Of a stretch of 64,000 bases of DNA, positions 17,216-25,504 are shown piece after piece. Below the pieces are notes generated by a model. That model ran no database searches and had not been told where the DNA came from. It saw only the letters and a list, made by a program, of their open reading frames with translations. Position numbers and translations under genes: made by a program. Source of the stretch: Chitinophagales bacterium (GTDB taxonomy: Bacteria; Bacteroidota; Bacteroidia; Chitinophagales; CAIOSU01); NCBI GenBank assembly GCA_018401955.1, contig JAGYJT010000015.1, positions 1-64,000 on the forward strand. Direction: 5' to 3'. Each line of letters opens with the position of its first letter. Within the stretch, counting starts at the first letter, position 1.

Positions 17216-18640
17216 TTAAAACGGGTTTATACTCTGCGACTCGCCAGTGCGAATTTCAATGATTAAGGTCTTGGTGGTGTGCATGCTGGTATTATTTTTC
17301 AGCCGGTACACCATGGTGTAAGTACCTGGTTGCAAAGCTATATTTTCCGTTCTAGTATCCGAAGCCAATTCCAATATCTTTTCCAGTTTTCCTTCTTTAT
17401 TTGTAATAAAAAGTCCACCAATGATTTCGGCTTTCTTGATTACGTTGAGCAAACCTGGGGCAATGATGTTTATCTGTTGTGGCTTTGATTGGGTGATTTT
17501 CACACCATAATGGTATTGCCTGGGCAAGGTAAGCAGCTCCAAATCATAGGTGCCATTGAGGTATTTTTCAGTAGTGCCCAGGTTTTGCACATGCACTATT
17601 TGCTTCGTTTTACTATCGCGAACGATGCACTTTAGGCGGTTTACCAATCCTGGGTCGGTAAGGTTGCCTTGCACGTTATAGTTTAAAGCTCCTTGCGCAG
17701 CATTAATTTTAAGTACATTATGCTCGTTGTGCTTTAAAATGATGTTGTTTAACCTAATTTGGGGTATGGTATGTATTACTACATCGTAGTCGGTTACTGG
17801 GTCAAGATTTAAGGTGTCAGGGTTATTATTTCTATCTAAGGTATGGTACAGGTTGTATTGCAATATATGATGTTGGGCGCTGTAAAACGACATGTTTACA
17901 TCCGTTTCGGTAGGCTTTTTCTGCTCGTCCAACAGCTCCACTTGCAGGGTAGTTTCGTTAAGTATGCGGTTCATTATTAAGTTAAGAGCGCTTTTAAACG
18001 AGGTTTCATCTTGCACATTAAAGTTGGTACCCACACAATCAAACACTTTACTCTCAAAATCTTGTATACCAAAGCCGATAACGAAGTGCTTCAACACAAT
18101 GCCCTTGGTCTCTAGCATGTTGGCTATTTCACAAGGGTCGCCATCGCAGCTCTCGATGCCATCAGTCATAAGTATTACTATATGCCTACCCGGCAACCTA
18201 GGGAAGTCGTCAGCAGCTTTAATTAGGCTATTGCTTATGGGCGTTATGCCTTTGGGCTTAATAGTGCTCAGCTTGGTTTTGATGTAGGATACACTATTGC
18301 GGCTAAAGCCAACCTCTAAGCGCGTATCGTTGCAGTTGCGCTGTGTAGGGCTGTATAAATGGCCATACACACGCAGGGCCAACTCTACATTGGGGTTGTT
18401 GCCAAGGCTATCAACAATCTCCGATAAAATCTTTTTGGCCGAAGCCCATTTACTCTCGTTGCTGCTATTGCCCCAAGTATTGGTCATACTACCCGATGCA
18501 TCCAATAAAAAAAGGATGCGCGTGCGTTGCTCAATTTGGGCATTAACGTTACCGGGCAAACCAATTAAACAAAGCATTACAACAGGCACTATAATGCGCC
18601 TAAGTACTTGCAATAAATGGATATCTAGGTTGTTTATCAA
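17216..18640 (-). CDS. von Willebrand factor A domain protein (second of pair)
   Basis: 474 residues with a signal-like N-terminus cut after V-N-A-Q (about residue 35). The VWA domain (40-235) has the metal-binding D-A-S-G-S-M motif at about 48-53, a later Thr in the KPKGITPISNSL loop and Asp in MTDGIESC, so a metal site is expected. Beyond it are about 240 residues of beta-rich modules. The start used here is TTG, overlapping the stop of the preceding gene (TTGA); the first ATG would cut into the signal peptide. It resembles the gene before it along its whole length, so the two are tandem paralogues. Function unknown; exported and possibly part of a surface or periplasmic complex. Confidence 0.85.
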   Translation of the reverse strand: MINNLDIHLLQVLRRIIVPVVMLCLIGLPGNVNAQIEQRTRILFLLDASGSMTNTWGNSSNESKWASAKKILSEIVDSLGNNPNVELALRVYGHLYSPTQRNCNDTRLEVGFSRNSVSYIKTKLSTIKPKGITPISNSLIKAADDFPRLPGRHIVILMTDGIESCDGDPCEIANMLETKGIVLKHFVIGFGIQDFESKVFDCVGTNFNVQDETSFKSALNLIMNRILNETTLQVELLDEQKKPTETDVNMSFYSAQHHILQYNLYHTLDRNNNPDTLNLDPVTDYDVVIHTIPQIRLNNIILKHNEHNVLKINAAQGALNYNVQGNLTDPGLVNRLKCIVRDSKTKQIVHVQNLGTTEKYLNGTYDLELLTLPRQYHYGVKITQSKPQQINIIAPGLLNVIKKAEIIGGLFITNKEGKLEKILELASDTRTENIALQPGTYTMVYRLKNNTSMHTTKTLIIEIRTGESQSINPF

Positions 18641-20004
18641 AGTGCTAAAATGGTGGTTGAGCCTGATTGAATTTTAAACTTGGTTTGATCGGTATGAATG
18701 CTATATTTTTTATGGTCCCAGCGGTAAATTATTATGTAATCTCCTGGCAATAGATCAGTATATTCTTTGGCATTTATTCGCTTAAACTCCCTTACCTGTT
18801 CTAGTTGGCCATCAACCATGCGGAATATAGCAGCAACCCCTTTTTTGTCGGTAATGGTTTGTAAGGTGCCTGGTTTTTCAATAATTACATCTTTGGTAGT
18901 ACCTGCGGTCACTTCCACCGTCATGCTCAAGCGGGGCAGCGTAAGTACCTCCACTTTATATTTGCCTGCAAGGTATTTAGTTTCAGTGTTCACTAGCTGT
19001 TGATATAGCGTTGATCCGTTTGCATCACCAATCAATATGGGTATACCCAATGGGCCTTGCCCGCCCATGTTATCCCTAAACCTTATGTTGCCTTGCGCAC
19101 AGGGTTGGGTGATAATATTGTGCAACCCGGGCTCCAGAATGATGCCGTTTTTGATAAGTGGCGGTATGGTGTGCACATACATATCATAGCTGCCCATGGG
19201 GTCAAGCTTCAAGGTATCGGGCCGGCCTTTGTTATCTAGGCTATGGATAAAGTTGTATAGCAGCGCGCCATTATAATGGTCGTAAAGGCTTATCTCAACG
19301 TTGGTTTCTTTGGGCTGATTATTGCCATCTAACAAGTTTATCTGCACCGTGGTAAGGGTGAGCGAACGACTTACTACCGTATCGAGCACACTTTTAAAAT
19401 TACTCTCGGTGCTTGCGTCAAAGTAAGTGCCCAAGCAATCAAAATGCTTGCGGTCGTCTTTCTTCAACCCAAGGCCAATAATAAAAGGCTTAACCGTAAT
19501 GCGCCTGTCGGCTAAAAACTGCGCTACATCGCAAAGATTTGCACCGCACGTTTCAAGTCCATCAGTAATGAGGATAATGGAGTTTACGGAACCCTGGGTT
19601 ACCGGAAAATCGTCAACAGAGTTGCGCAATGAATAGGCAATTGGGGTCCATCCTTGCGGGGTAATGCGTGCCAAAAGGGCTTTTATCTGTGCAGCGTTTC
19701 GCGCACCAAATGGCACTTCCAGCTTACTATCTTGGCAGTTCTTTTGTTCTTTTGGTGATTGATGGCCAAATACGCGCAGCCCAATTTCAATGCGTGGGTT
19801 GGCTTGGTTTAAACTATCTACTAATTGGCCTAAAAGTTTTTTGGATATCTCCCACCTATTAGCGCCGTCAAAAGTTTCGTACATGCTGCCCGAGGCATCA
19901 AGCACAAAGAGTATGCGTTGGGTTTTGGGTTGAAATTTTTCTTGCTGGGCAGCTAACGAAAACGAGGAAAGTATCACTAATACTAGTAACATGGCTTTGG
20001 GCAT
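18637..20004 (-). CDS. von Willebrand factor A domain protein (first of pair)
   Basis: I start at the ATG at 20004 because it gives a clean signal peptide (MPKAMLLVLVILSS, cut after L-A-A-Q); a TTG at 20055 would add 17 residues. The mature protein begins with a VWA domain carrying D-A-S-G-S-M, a Thr in the PQGWTPIAYSL loop and ITDGLETC, all matching the metal-ion site. A cysteine pair GLETCGANLC is shared with its paralogue as GIESCDGDPC, probably a disulfide. The C-terminal half contains repeating beta modules (KYLAGKYKVEVLTLPR, LPGDYIIIYRW). It is 140 bases downstream of the N-terminal transketolase gene and overlaps the second VWA gene by four bases. Confidence 0.85.
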   Translation of the reverse strand: MPKAMLLVLVILSSFSLAAQQEKFQPKTQRILFVLDASGSMYETFDGANRWEISKKLLGQLVDSLNQANPRIEIGLRVFGHQSPKEQKNCQDSKLEVPFGARNAAQIKALLARITPQGWTPIAYSLRNSVDDFPVTQGSVNSIILITDGLETCGANLCDVAQFLADRRITVKPFIIGLGLKKDDRKHFDCLGTYFDASTESNFKSVLDTVVSRSLTLTTVQINLLDGNNQPKETNVEISLYDHYNGALLYNFIHSLDNKGRPDTLKLDPMGSYDMYVHTIPPLIKNGIILEPGLHNIITQPCAQGNIRFRDNMGGQGPLGIPILIGDANGSTLYQQLVNTETKYLAGKYKVEVLTLPRLSMTVEVTAGTTKDVIIEKPGTLQTITDKKGVAAIFRMVDGQLEQVREFKRINAKEYTDLLPGDYIIIYRWDHKKYSIHTDQTKFKIQSGSTTILAL

Positions 20005-20144
20005 CAAGCCAAAGAGTAGCTTTTGATATGACGTTAGTTGTGCTATAGGTTTCAATAACTACGTTAAGGCATGCTTATTAAATCTACGGAAACATTACCA
20101 GACTATTACCGCCACCTAAGCCGCTGCCGGGTATTTCCCTAGGT

Positions 20145-20987
20145 TTAGTAGTCGCCTAATGTCTCTTTCAACTGGCTCAAAGCTTGCGCCAATTGTTCAT
20201 CGCTTGGGGCAATACCGTGCCATTTGTGGCCGTCTTCCATAAAGTCGACGCCCTTGCCCATGGTTGTTTTCATCAAAATGATGATGGGCTTGCCCTGGCC
20301 GGTAAGGCTCTTTGCCTCATTTAACGCAGAAAGGAGCTCTTCTATTTCATTGCCGTTGGTTTCTAATACCGACCAGCCGAAAGCTTCCCACTTAGCACGC
20401 AGGTTACCAAGGCTTAAAATGTTTTCAACTTTGCCGTCAATTTGCGCATCGTTGCAATCAACAGCCGAAATAAGATTATCGATTTTATTGTGGGCGGCAT
20501 ACATGGCAGCTTCCCAAATTTGGCCTTCTTGAAGCTCCCCATCACCGTGCAAGGTATAAACTAACTTGTCGTCACCGTTAAGCTTTTTAGCTTCAGCTGC
20601 ACCTATGGCTACCGATAGGCCTTGGCCCAACGACCCCGAAGCTACACGCACACCTGGCAAATGTTCCTTAGTGGTCGGGTGGCCTTGCAAGCGACTATCC
20701 AAATGACGGAACGTACCTAGCTCGGGTACCGGAAAGTATCCGCTGCGGGCTAACACGCTATACCAAACTGGCGAAATGTGGCCATTGCTCAAAAAGAACA
20801 AGTCTTCACCTTTACCATCCATATTAAACTCTGGGTTGTGGCGCAGGGTATTGAAATAAAGGGCCACAAAGTAATCGGCACAGCCTAATGAGCCACCCGG
20901 GTGACCCGATTGCACGGCGTGAACCATACGTACAATGTCGCGCCTTACTTGGCTGGCGATGTCCTTCAATTCTGCTACTGCTGCCAT
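20145..20987 (-). CDS. tktA: Transketolase, N-terminal subunit
   Basis: The thiamine diphosphate-binding half: MVHAVQSGHPGGSLG near residue 20 and the GDGELQEGQIWEA ... DCND motif (GDG-x-N/D form) for magnesium and cofactor binding. From the ATG at 20987 it is 280 residues (MAAVAELKDIAS). I prefer this start to the one at 21041 because a -7 box TATCTTTG at 21021-21014 on the same strand lies between them, which would leave the longer reading upstream of the transcript start, and because known family members begin close to this point. It partners with the C-terminal subunit at 16253. The symbol is only a label for the N-terminal half. Confidence 0.94.
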   Translation of the reverse strand: MAAVAELKDIASQVRRDIVRMVHAVQSGHPGGSLGCADYFVALYFNTLRHNPEFNMDGKGEDLFFLSNGHISPVWYSVLARSGYFPVPELGTFRHLDSRLQGHPTTKEHLPGVRVASGSLGQGLSVAIGAAEAKKLNGDDKLVYTLHGDGELQEGQIWEAAMYAAHNKIDNLISAVDCNDAQIDGKVENILSLGNLRAKWEAFGWSVLETNGNEIEELLSALNEAKSLTGQGKPIIILMKTTMGKGVDFMEDGHKWHGIAPSDEQLAQALSQLKETLGDY

Positions 20988-21013
20988 AATTTCAATGGTT
21001 GTTTTTGATGGTT

Positions 21014-21021
21014 CAAAGATA
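21014..21021 (-). promoter_or_regulatory. -7 promoter box (TATCTTTG) of the transketolase operon
   Basis: An exact TAnnTTTG match on the minus strand, 26 bases before the ATG at 20987. It is the likely promoter for tkt N-half, both VWA genes, tkt C-half and perhaps the sigma factor. Confidence 0.5.
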
Positions 21022-21192
21022 GTTTTTTTGGTTGAGGGCATGGCAGAAATTGGTGATTGAAAATTAAAATTGTGGGACGATGGTTTAGTGCGTCGAGAAT
21101 AAGATTGGTGAGGGCTGCAAATACTGCTCGGCCATTTCCCCCTCCCAACTTCACGCGGTTAAGTATGCTTGCAAATGCAATGCATTTTCGCC

Positions 21193-21353
21193 GTGTCATG
21201 GTGAGCGGAGCCGAACCATCCGTAACACGTACACATAACACGTGCAATAATACTTTGCAAAAATTTACTGTAATAGAACAGTGTTTTGCCACCTACGCTG
21301 TGGATGGTTCGTAGTTCGACTACGCTCACTATGACATCCGCTCACCATGACAC
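21193..21353. repeat. Composite inverted-repeat element, about 160 bp, MITE-like
   Basis: The ends GTGTCATGGTGAGCGG (21193-21208) and CCGCTCACCATGACAC (21338-21353) are a perfect 16-bp inverted repeat. Just inside, CGAACCATCC (21212-21221) pairs with GGATGGTTCG (21302-21311), and a third related arm TACGCTCACTATGACA lies at 21321-21336. The centre contains ACTGT...ACAGT. No reading frame is supported. It fills most of the 330-base gap between the transketolase and histidine kinase genes; the rest (21054-21190) shows nothing I can name. Confidence 0.65.
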
Positions 21354-21368
21354 GCTTCAACAGTAACT

Positions 21369-23303
21369 TTACGCCGCCGGAACCAGCACCTGTATGTTGG
21401 TGCCTGCGCCGGGGCTGGAGTTCATGTCAATTACCCCGTTTATCAGCTCCACCCTAGAGTAAATGTTTTTCCAGCCTATGCCTGTGCTCTGCCTAATCAA
21501 TTTCAAATCAAGTCCGGTGCCGTTGTCTTTAATACTTACTTCTAGCTTGCCATCGCGCCGTGCAATTCGGACCACAATCTCTTTAGCGTTGGCATGTTTT
21601 ATGGCATTGTTCATTACCTCTTGCACCACTCTATAAAGAGTAATTTCCACGGCTTCATCCATGCGAGTATCCATGCCCTCAACATCTAGTTTTACTGCAA
21701 TTTTACCAGCACGGTTTATTTTGGCTACCTGTTCTCGTAAAGCTGCCACTAGTCCCAATCGTATTAATGCACTCGGCATCATATTGTGCGATACGTTGCG
21801 CACCTCTTGTACCGATTCGTCAATCAAACTCAAGGCATTCTGCCATATCTTATCCGATTCGCTATCGGTCTGGTCAAGGCTATCCTCAAGGGCACTGACG
21901 TTTAAGCGGGCTGTTGAAAGTAATTGCCCCAGCCCATCGTGCAAGTCTTGTGCCACCCGCTTGCGCTCTTGTTCTTGGGCATCGATAACAGCTTTAAAGC
22001 GTATTTTCTGCTCCCGCGCTATAGCTTCTTGCAACGCTGCTTTAGCTTGTATGCGACTGCGACTGAAGAATAAAAAGCCTGCTAACAGTAAAAAAGCCAC
22101 TACGCCCCCAAAACCAATTACCTGAAACTTATTAATCTCTTGTTGGCGCTGTATCTCAATTTCGTTAAGCCTAATCTGTTGCTCCTTTTGGGTGGTTTCA
22201 AACTGAGTAATCAGCTCAGCTATTCGGTTATTGGTCTCTTCATTTATAAGACTGTCTTTTGCCGCTTCATACTTTTTACGGGCTGCTAGCGCTTTACTGT
22301 AATCACCATCGGCTTCGTATACCTCTGCCAACGATTTATTTACGTCACGCTGCAATGTCAATAGTCCTTCCTCTTCTGCCAATGGCAGGGCTTGTAGGTA
22401 TATTTTTTTTGCTTCTGTAAGTTTTCCTTGGTTAAATAGCACATCTCCCTTTCCGCCAAGCGCCATACCCAAGCCGTATTTATCGCCAATAGTTTTGAAT
22501 AAATCAATACCGCGGTCATAGTATACCGCTGCACTATCCTGTTGGTTCAACTTTAAATAAATAGAGCCGATAGCATTATAACTTCCTGCCATACCTCTTA
22601 AATATTGCAGCTCCTCTTTCAGTTTTAGTGACCTGAAAGCATAAGATAGCGCTTCTTCATAACGGTCTTGGTTTTTGTATACCAAGGATATATTGTTGTA
22701 TACGGTTGCTACTGCGTTAGGCGCCATTTTATACTCAAAATCCAACGACTTAAAATAGTATTCCAATGTTTTATCATAGTCTTGTTGCTCATGGAAAATA
22801 GAACCGATGTTAGCGTATAAAGTGGCTAGCTGTGCAGTATCTTTAATAGCCTCAATGTATGGTTGTGCGCGTAAGTAGTGCTCTATTGCCTTGTTTAGGT
22901 TGCCTGCATCAGCGGCTATGTTTCCTAAGTCAATGTATGCTTTCAATATCCTGGATGTATCTTGCAAACGCTGCGAAATTTCGAGAGATTGCAATTGGTA
23001 TTGCTCTGCAGAGTCAAGGTCGCTGGTATAATAGACCAACAATCCCAACAAACTGTAGGCAGATGCCTCGCCTTTCAAATATTCACGTTCTTTGCTTTCG
23101 GCCAAAGCCTTGTTGGCATATATACGAGCTTGTGGCATATCATATTTTCGCAAAAGCATACCGACTAGAACCATGTTGTCAATCCGCACTTCGTAGTTTT
23201 CAGCAGATTGGGTAATAGCAATTAGGCTATCCACTTGGGTTTTGTCGGGTTGTGCTGCTGCTATGCTGGCAAGTAGCAGGCAGGCTAGTAGGAAACGTTT
23301 CAT
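21369..23303 (-). CDS. TPR-containing sensor histidine kinase (HisKA_3/NarL-partner type)
   Basis: About 644 residues from the ATG at 23303, which gives a good signal peptide (MKRFLLACLLLASIAAAQ); the codon two residues earlier is TTG. Residues 30-390 are tetratricopeptide repeats in the periplasm (for example YANIGSIFHEQQDYDKTLEYY, shown in part). One membrane helix follows near 395-415, then the dimerisation box QERKRVAQDLHDGLGQLL with the phospho-acceptor His in DLHDG, and an ATPase domain with NAIKHA, DNGTGLD and GIGWKNI. This form normally pairs with a LuxR/NarL-type regulator, but none is encoded nearby, so it is an orphan in this window. What the repeats sense is unknown. Confidence 0.92.
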   Translation of the reverse strand: MKRFLLACLLLASIAAAQPDKTQVDSLIAITQSAENYEVRIDNMVLVGMLLRKYDMPQARIYANKALAESKEREYLKGEASAYSLLGLLVYYTSDLDSAEQYQLQSLEISQRLQDTSRILKAYIDLGNIAADAGNLNKAIEHYLRAQPYIEAIKDTAQLATLYANIGSIFHEQQDYDKTLEYYFKSLDFEYKMAPNAVATVYNNISLVYKNQDRYEEALSYAFRSLKLKEELQYLRGMAGSYNAIGSIYLKLNQQDSAAVYYDRGIDLFKTIGDKYGLGMALGGKGDVLFNQGKLTEAKKIYLQALPLAEEEGLLTLQRDVNKSLAEVYEADGDYSKALAARKKYEAAKDSLINEETNNRIAELITQFETTQKEQQIRLNEIEIQRQQEINKFQVIGFGGVVAFLLLAGFLFFSRSRIQAKAALQEAIAREQKIRFKAVIDAQEQERKRVAQDLHDGLGQLLSTARLNVSALEDSLDQTDSESDKIWQNALSLIDESVQEVRNVSHNMMPSALIRLGLVAALREQVAKINRAGKIAVKLDVEGMDTRMDEAVEITLYRVVQEVMNNAIKHANAKEIVVRIARRDGKLEVSIKDNGTGLDLKLIRQSTGIGWKNIYSRVELINGVIDMNSSPGAGTNIQVLVPAA

Positions 23304-23406
23304 ATACAATGACTTATAGGTAGCAATGTTACAAAGTAACGAGATTTATCACCAAAGCGTATTGTATGGGGCTATTTCACCTATTCAAAAACCGCATAAC
23401 GAGGTA

Positions 23407-25320
23407 CTATTTAGCCCCTACTACTATTTTTTTAGAAGATACCATACCCTTGGTGCCCGTTACATTGAGCACATAAGTTCCAGCTGCCAACGGCGCTACA
23501 GAGAAGCTGAATTGGTTAGTACCGCCCTTCACTTCATCCTTTATAAAGGTTTTTACCAACTGGCCATCGATGCTATAAAGCGCAATTTCCACCCATTTGT
23601 CTTCTGGACTTTCAAAGTCAATATATACCATATCCATTGCTGGGTTGGGGTAAGCCCTTATCTGCGAGGGCTTGCTGGGCTGGGTAACTGATGAAATATT
23701 GGCCGAAGTATCGGGGCTGGTAAGCTCTGCTACCCAAGTAAGGTTACAATTGGGTATTTGTGACAATACGCTAAACACATAGTTATCGGCATAAAAGCCC
23801 GAAATCCATACGGTGCCAGGCTGGTTGTACCTTCTCTGGTTTCCGCTGTAATCGCCCCATCGCACATTAGGCCCACCGCCCCTTGCCGCTGCGGTTTCTC
23901 CCTCTTTAATGGTCAACCTATCAGAATACTCGCCCGTATTGCCATTATAAAAAACCGACGAAACACCCGCAAAGGTATCCTCAGAGCAATAATTAAAACT
24001 TATTACGGCCTCATCATCGTACCTATATTTACCAGTATAGCTTATGGCCGGGTAACCAAACTCCATATCGTGCTGGCCAATTATATGCCCCGTGCAAGCA
24101 TAAGAGTTATCCCAAACCCTTATGCGACCATGGTATACACCACTGCGGACGCTATCGGGCAATACAGTATTCCCTACAAAATAAATGATGCCTTCCTCAA
24201 TATAGCCATCCAACACACGGCAATCGTTGGTTTGCAAAAACAGACCTCCTGGTTGTCGGGCATCGGGTGGTACGCCATAAGGCAAGTCGGTAATGGCAAG
24301 GTTTACCTCTACCGTGGTATTGGGGTCGGTGTATGAGCCAGTAACCTTGAGCACAAAAAAGGTATCGTTTACTACATCAAAATTCCTATTAGATACCAAA
24401 TAAAACTCAGGGCCTTGGGTAGTGCTGCCACCCTGCATTGGGCAAAGGTTACGTATGGGCTTGTTGTTGTAGCGTATGTTTGAGTAAAACTTAAACCTCA
24501 ACGAATCGCCTAGGTAGCCGCTGTTTTTGTCAATTTGCCAGATAAGGCTTTCTTTAAACAAAAACTTCCAGCTATCGTTGCCACCAATGGTATCGTTTAT
24601 AAGCGCATTGCCCGTAAGTATAAACTCGTTGTCGGTGAGGGCTATCATGGGGTAATCGGTCCAGGTAAGGCCATCGAGCATATTACCCGGTATGGAGTAT
24701 AAGTTCCACTCGTCGGTAGGGTTATTGGTTTGCGAAAACGCTAACACTATGTTGCTGGTAGCATAAGTATTGCCGCTTAGCCAAACCATAATAAAACGGT
24801 CTTGCTTGGGGTCGTAAGCGGCGCGTGGATCATACATGCTAGCGGTTAGGCCCAAGGTATCTGCAAAATCTTCTAGCGAAATAGTAAATAACAGCGAATC
24901 GCCTACAACATCGTACATCGAGATGTTAGAGTTGATTACCGAAATCAATTTGCCATCATTAGAAACAGCCAAATCATTATCGTTGGGTGCACCACCTGGG
25001 GCATTGCCATTAAAGTTTTGTCCTAATACTGGTTGATCGGCTGCGCTTTTATTGGTAACGTTGGTAAGTGTGGTGTTGCCCTTGCCCGTGGGTTTTACGT
25101 TTTGTTTTTGGCGCATCAAAAACGATTGATAGCTACTACCGCCCGGGGCAGGCGCCTCTATGTTTTGCAGGTTAGCGTTCCAGCGTTGGGTAATGTTTTT
25201 TGGGCTGATGGTTACCGGTGGCGCAATGGCCTTTATATCCGATTCATTATAGGTAAGGTTTTGGGCATGGGCTTGACCAATAAAAAACGCGGCGATGCAA
25301 ATGAGTACCAAACGGAACAT
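23407..25320 (-). CDS. Secreted protein with type IX secretion C-terminal sorting domain
   Basis: 637 residues from the ATG at 25320, which opens a proper signal peptide (MFRLVLICIAAFFIGQAHAQ). Longer readings start at non-conserved codons in the intergenic region. The body (60-550) is beta-rich with PRAAYDPKQDRFIMVW and NGDYSG-like phrases reminiscent of a beta-propeller; I cannot name a catalytic family. The last 80 residues are a Por-type sorting domain: RAYPNPAMDMVYIDF, ALYSIDGQLV, LAAGTYVLNVTG, KKIVVGAK. The domain is cut off during passage through the type IX system and the protein is released or attached to the surface. It lies 97 bases upstream of the TPR kinase on the same strand. 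Confidence 0.9.
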   Translation of the reverse strand: MFRLVLICIAAFFIGQAHAQNLTYNESDIKAIAPPVTISPKNITQRWNANLQNIEAPAPGGSSYQSFLMRQKQNVKPTGKGNTTLTNVTNKSAADQPVLGQNFNGNAPGGAPNDNDLAVSNDGKLISVINSNISMYDVVGDSLLFTISLEDFADTLGLTASMYDPRAAYDPKQDRFIMVWLSGNTYATSNIVLAFSQTNNPTDEWNLYSIPGNMLDGLTWTDYPMIALTDNEFILTGNALINDTIGGNDSWKFLFKESLIWQIDKNSGYLGDSLRFKFYSNIRYNNKPIRNLCPMQGGSTTQGPEFYLVSNRNFDVVNDTFFVLKVTGSYTDPNTTVEVNLAITDLPYGVPPDARQPGGLFLQTNDCRVLDGYIEEGIIYFVGNTVLPDSVRSGVYHGRIRVWDNSYACTGHIIGQHDMEFGYPAISYTGKYRYDDEAVISFNYCSEDTFAGVSSVFYNGNTGEYSDRLTIKEGETAAARGGGPNVRWGDYSGNQRRYNQPGTVWISGFYADNYVFSVLSQIPNCNLTWVAELTSPDTSANISSVTQPSKPSQIRAYPNPAMDMVYIDFESPEDKWVEIALYSIDGQLVKTFIKDEVKGGTNQFSFSVAPLAAGTYVLNVTGTKGMVSSKKIVVGAK

Positions 25321-25504
25321 ATAAAGGCTGTTGAAACGGTGCAATAAATGTAACTGTAATGATAAGAAATAAAGACTTTTGCGGCAAGTATGGTTCAAAA
25401 AGAGGGGGAGTCTGTTTATTTGTGGCAAATAAATATTGGCTTAATGCAACGTAGCCGTATTTTGCAGAGTCAATATACCAAACCCAACTTAACCCCACCC
25501 GTTA

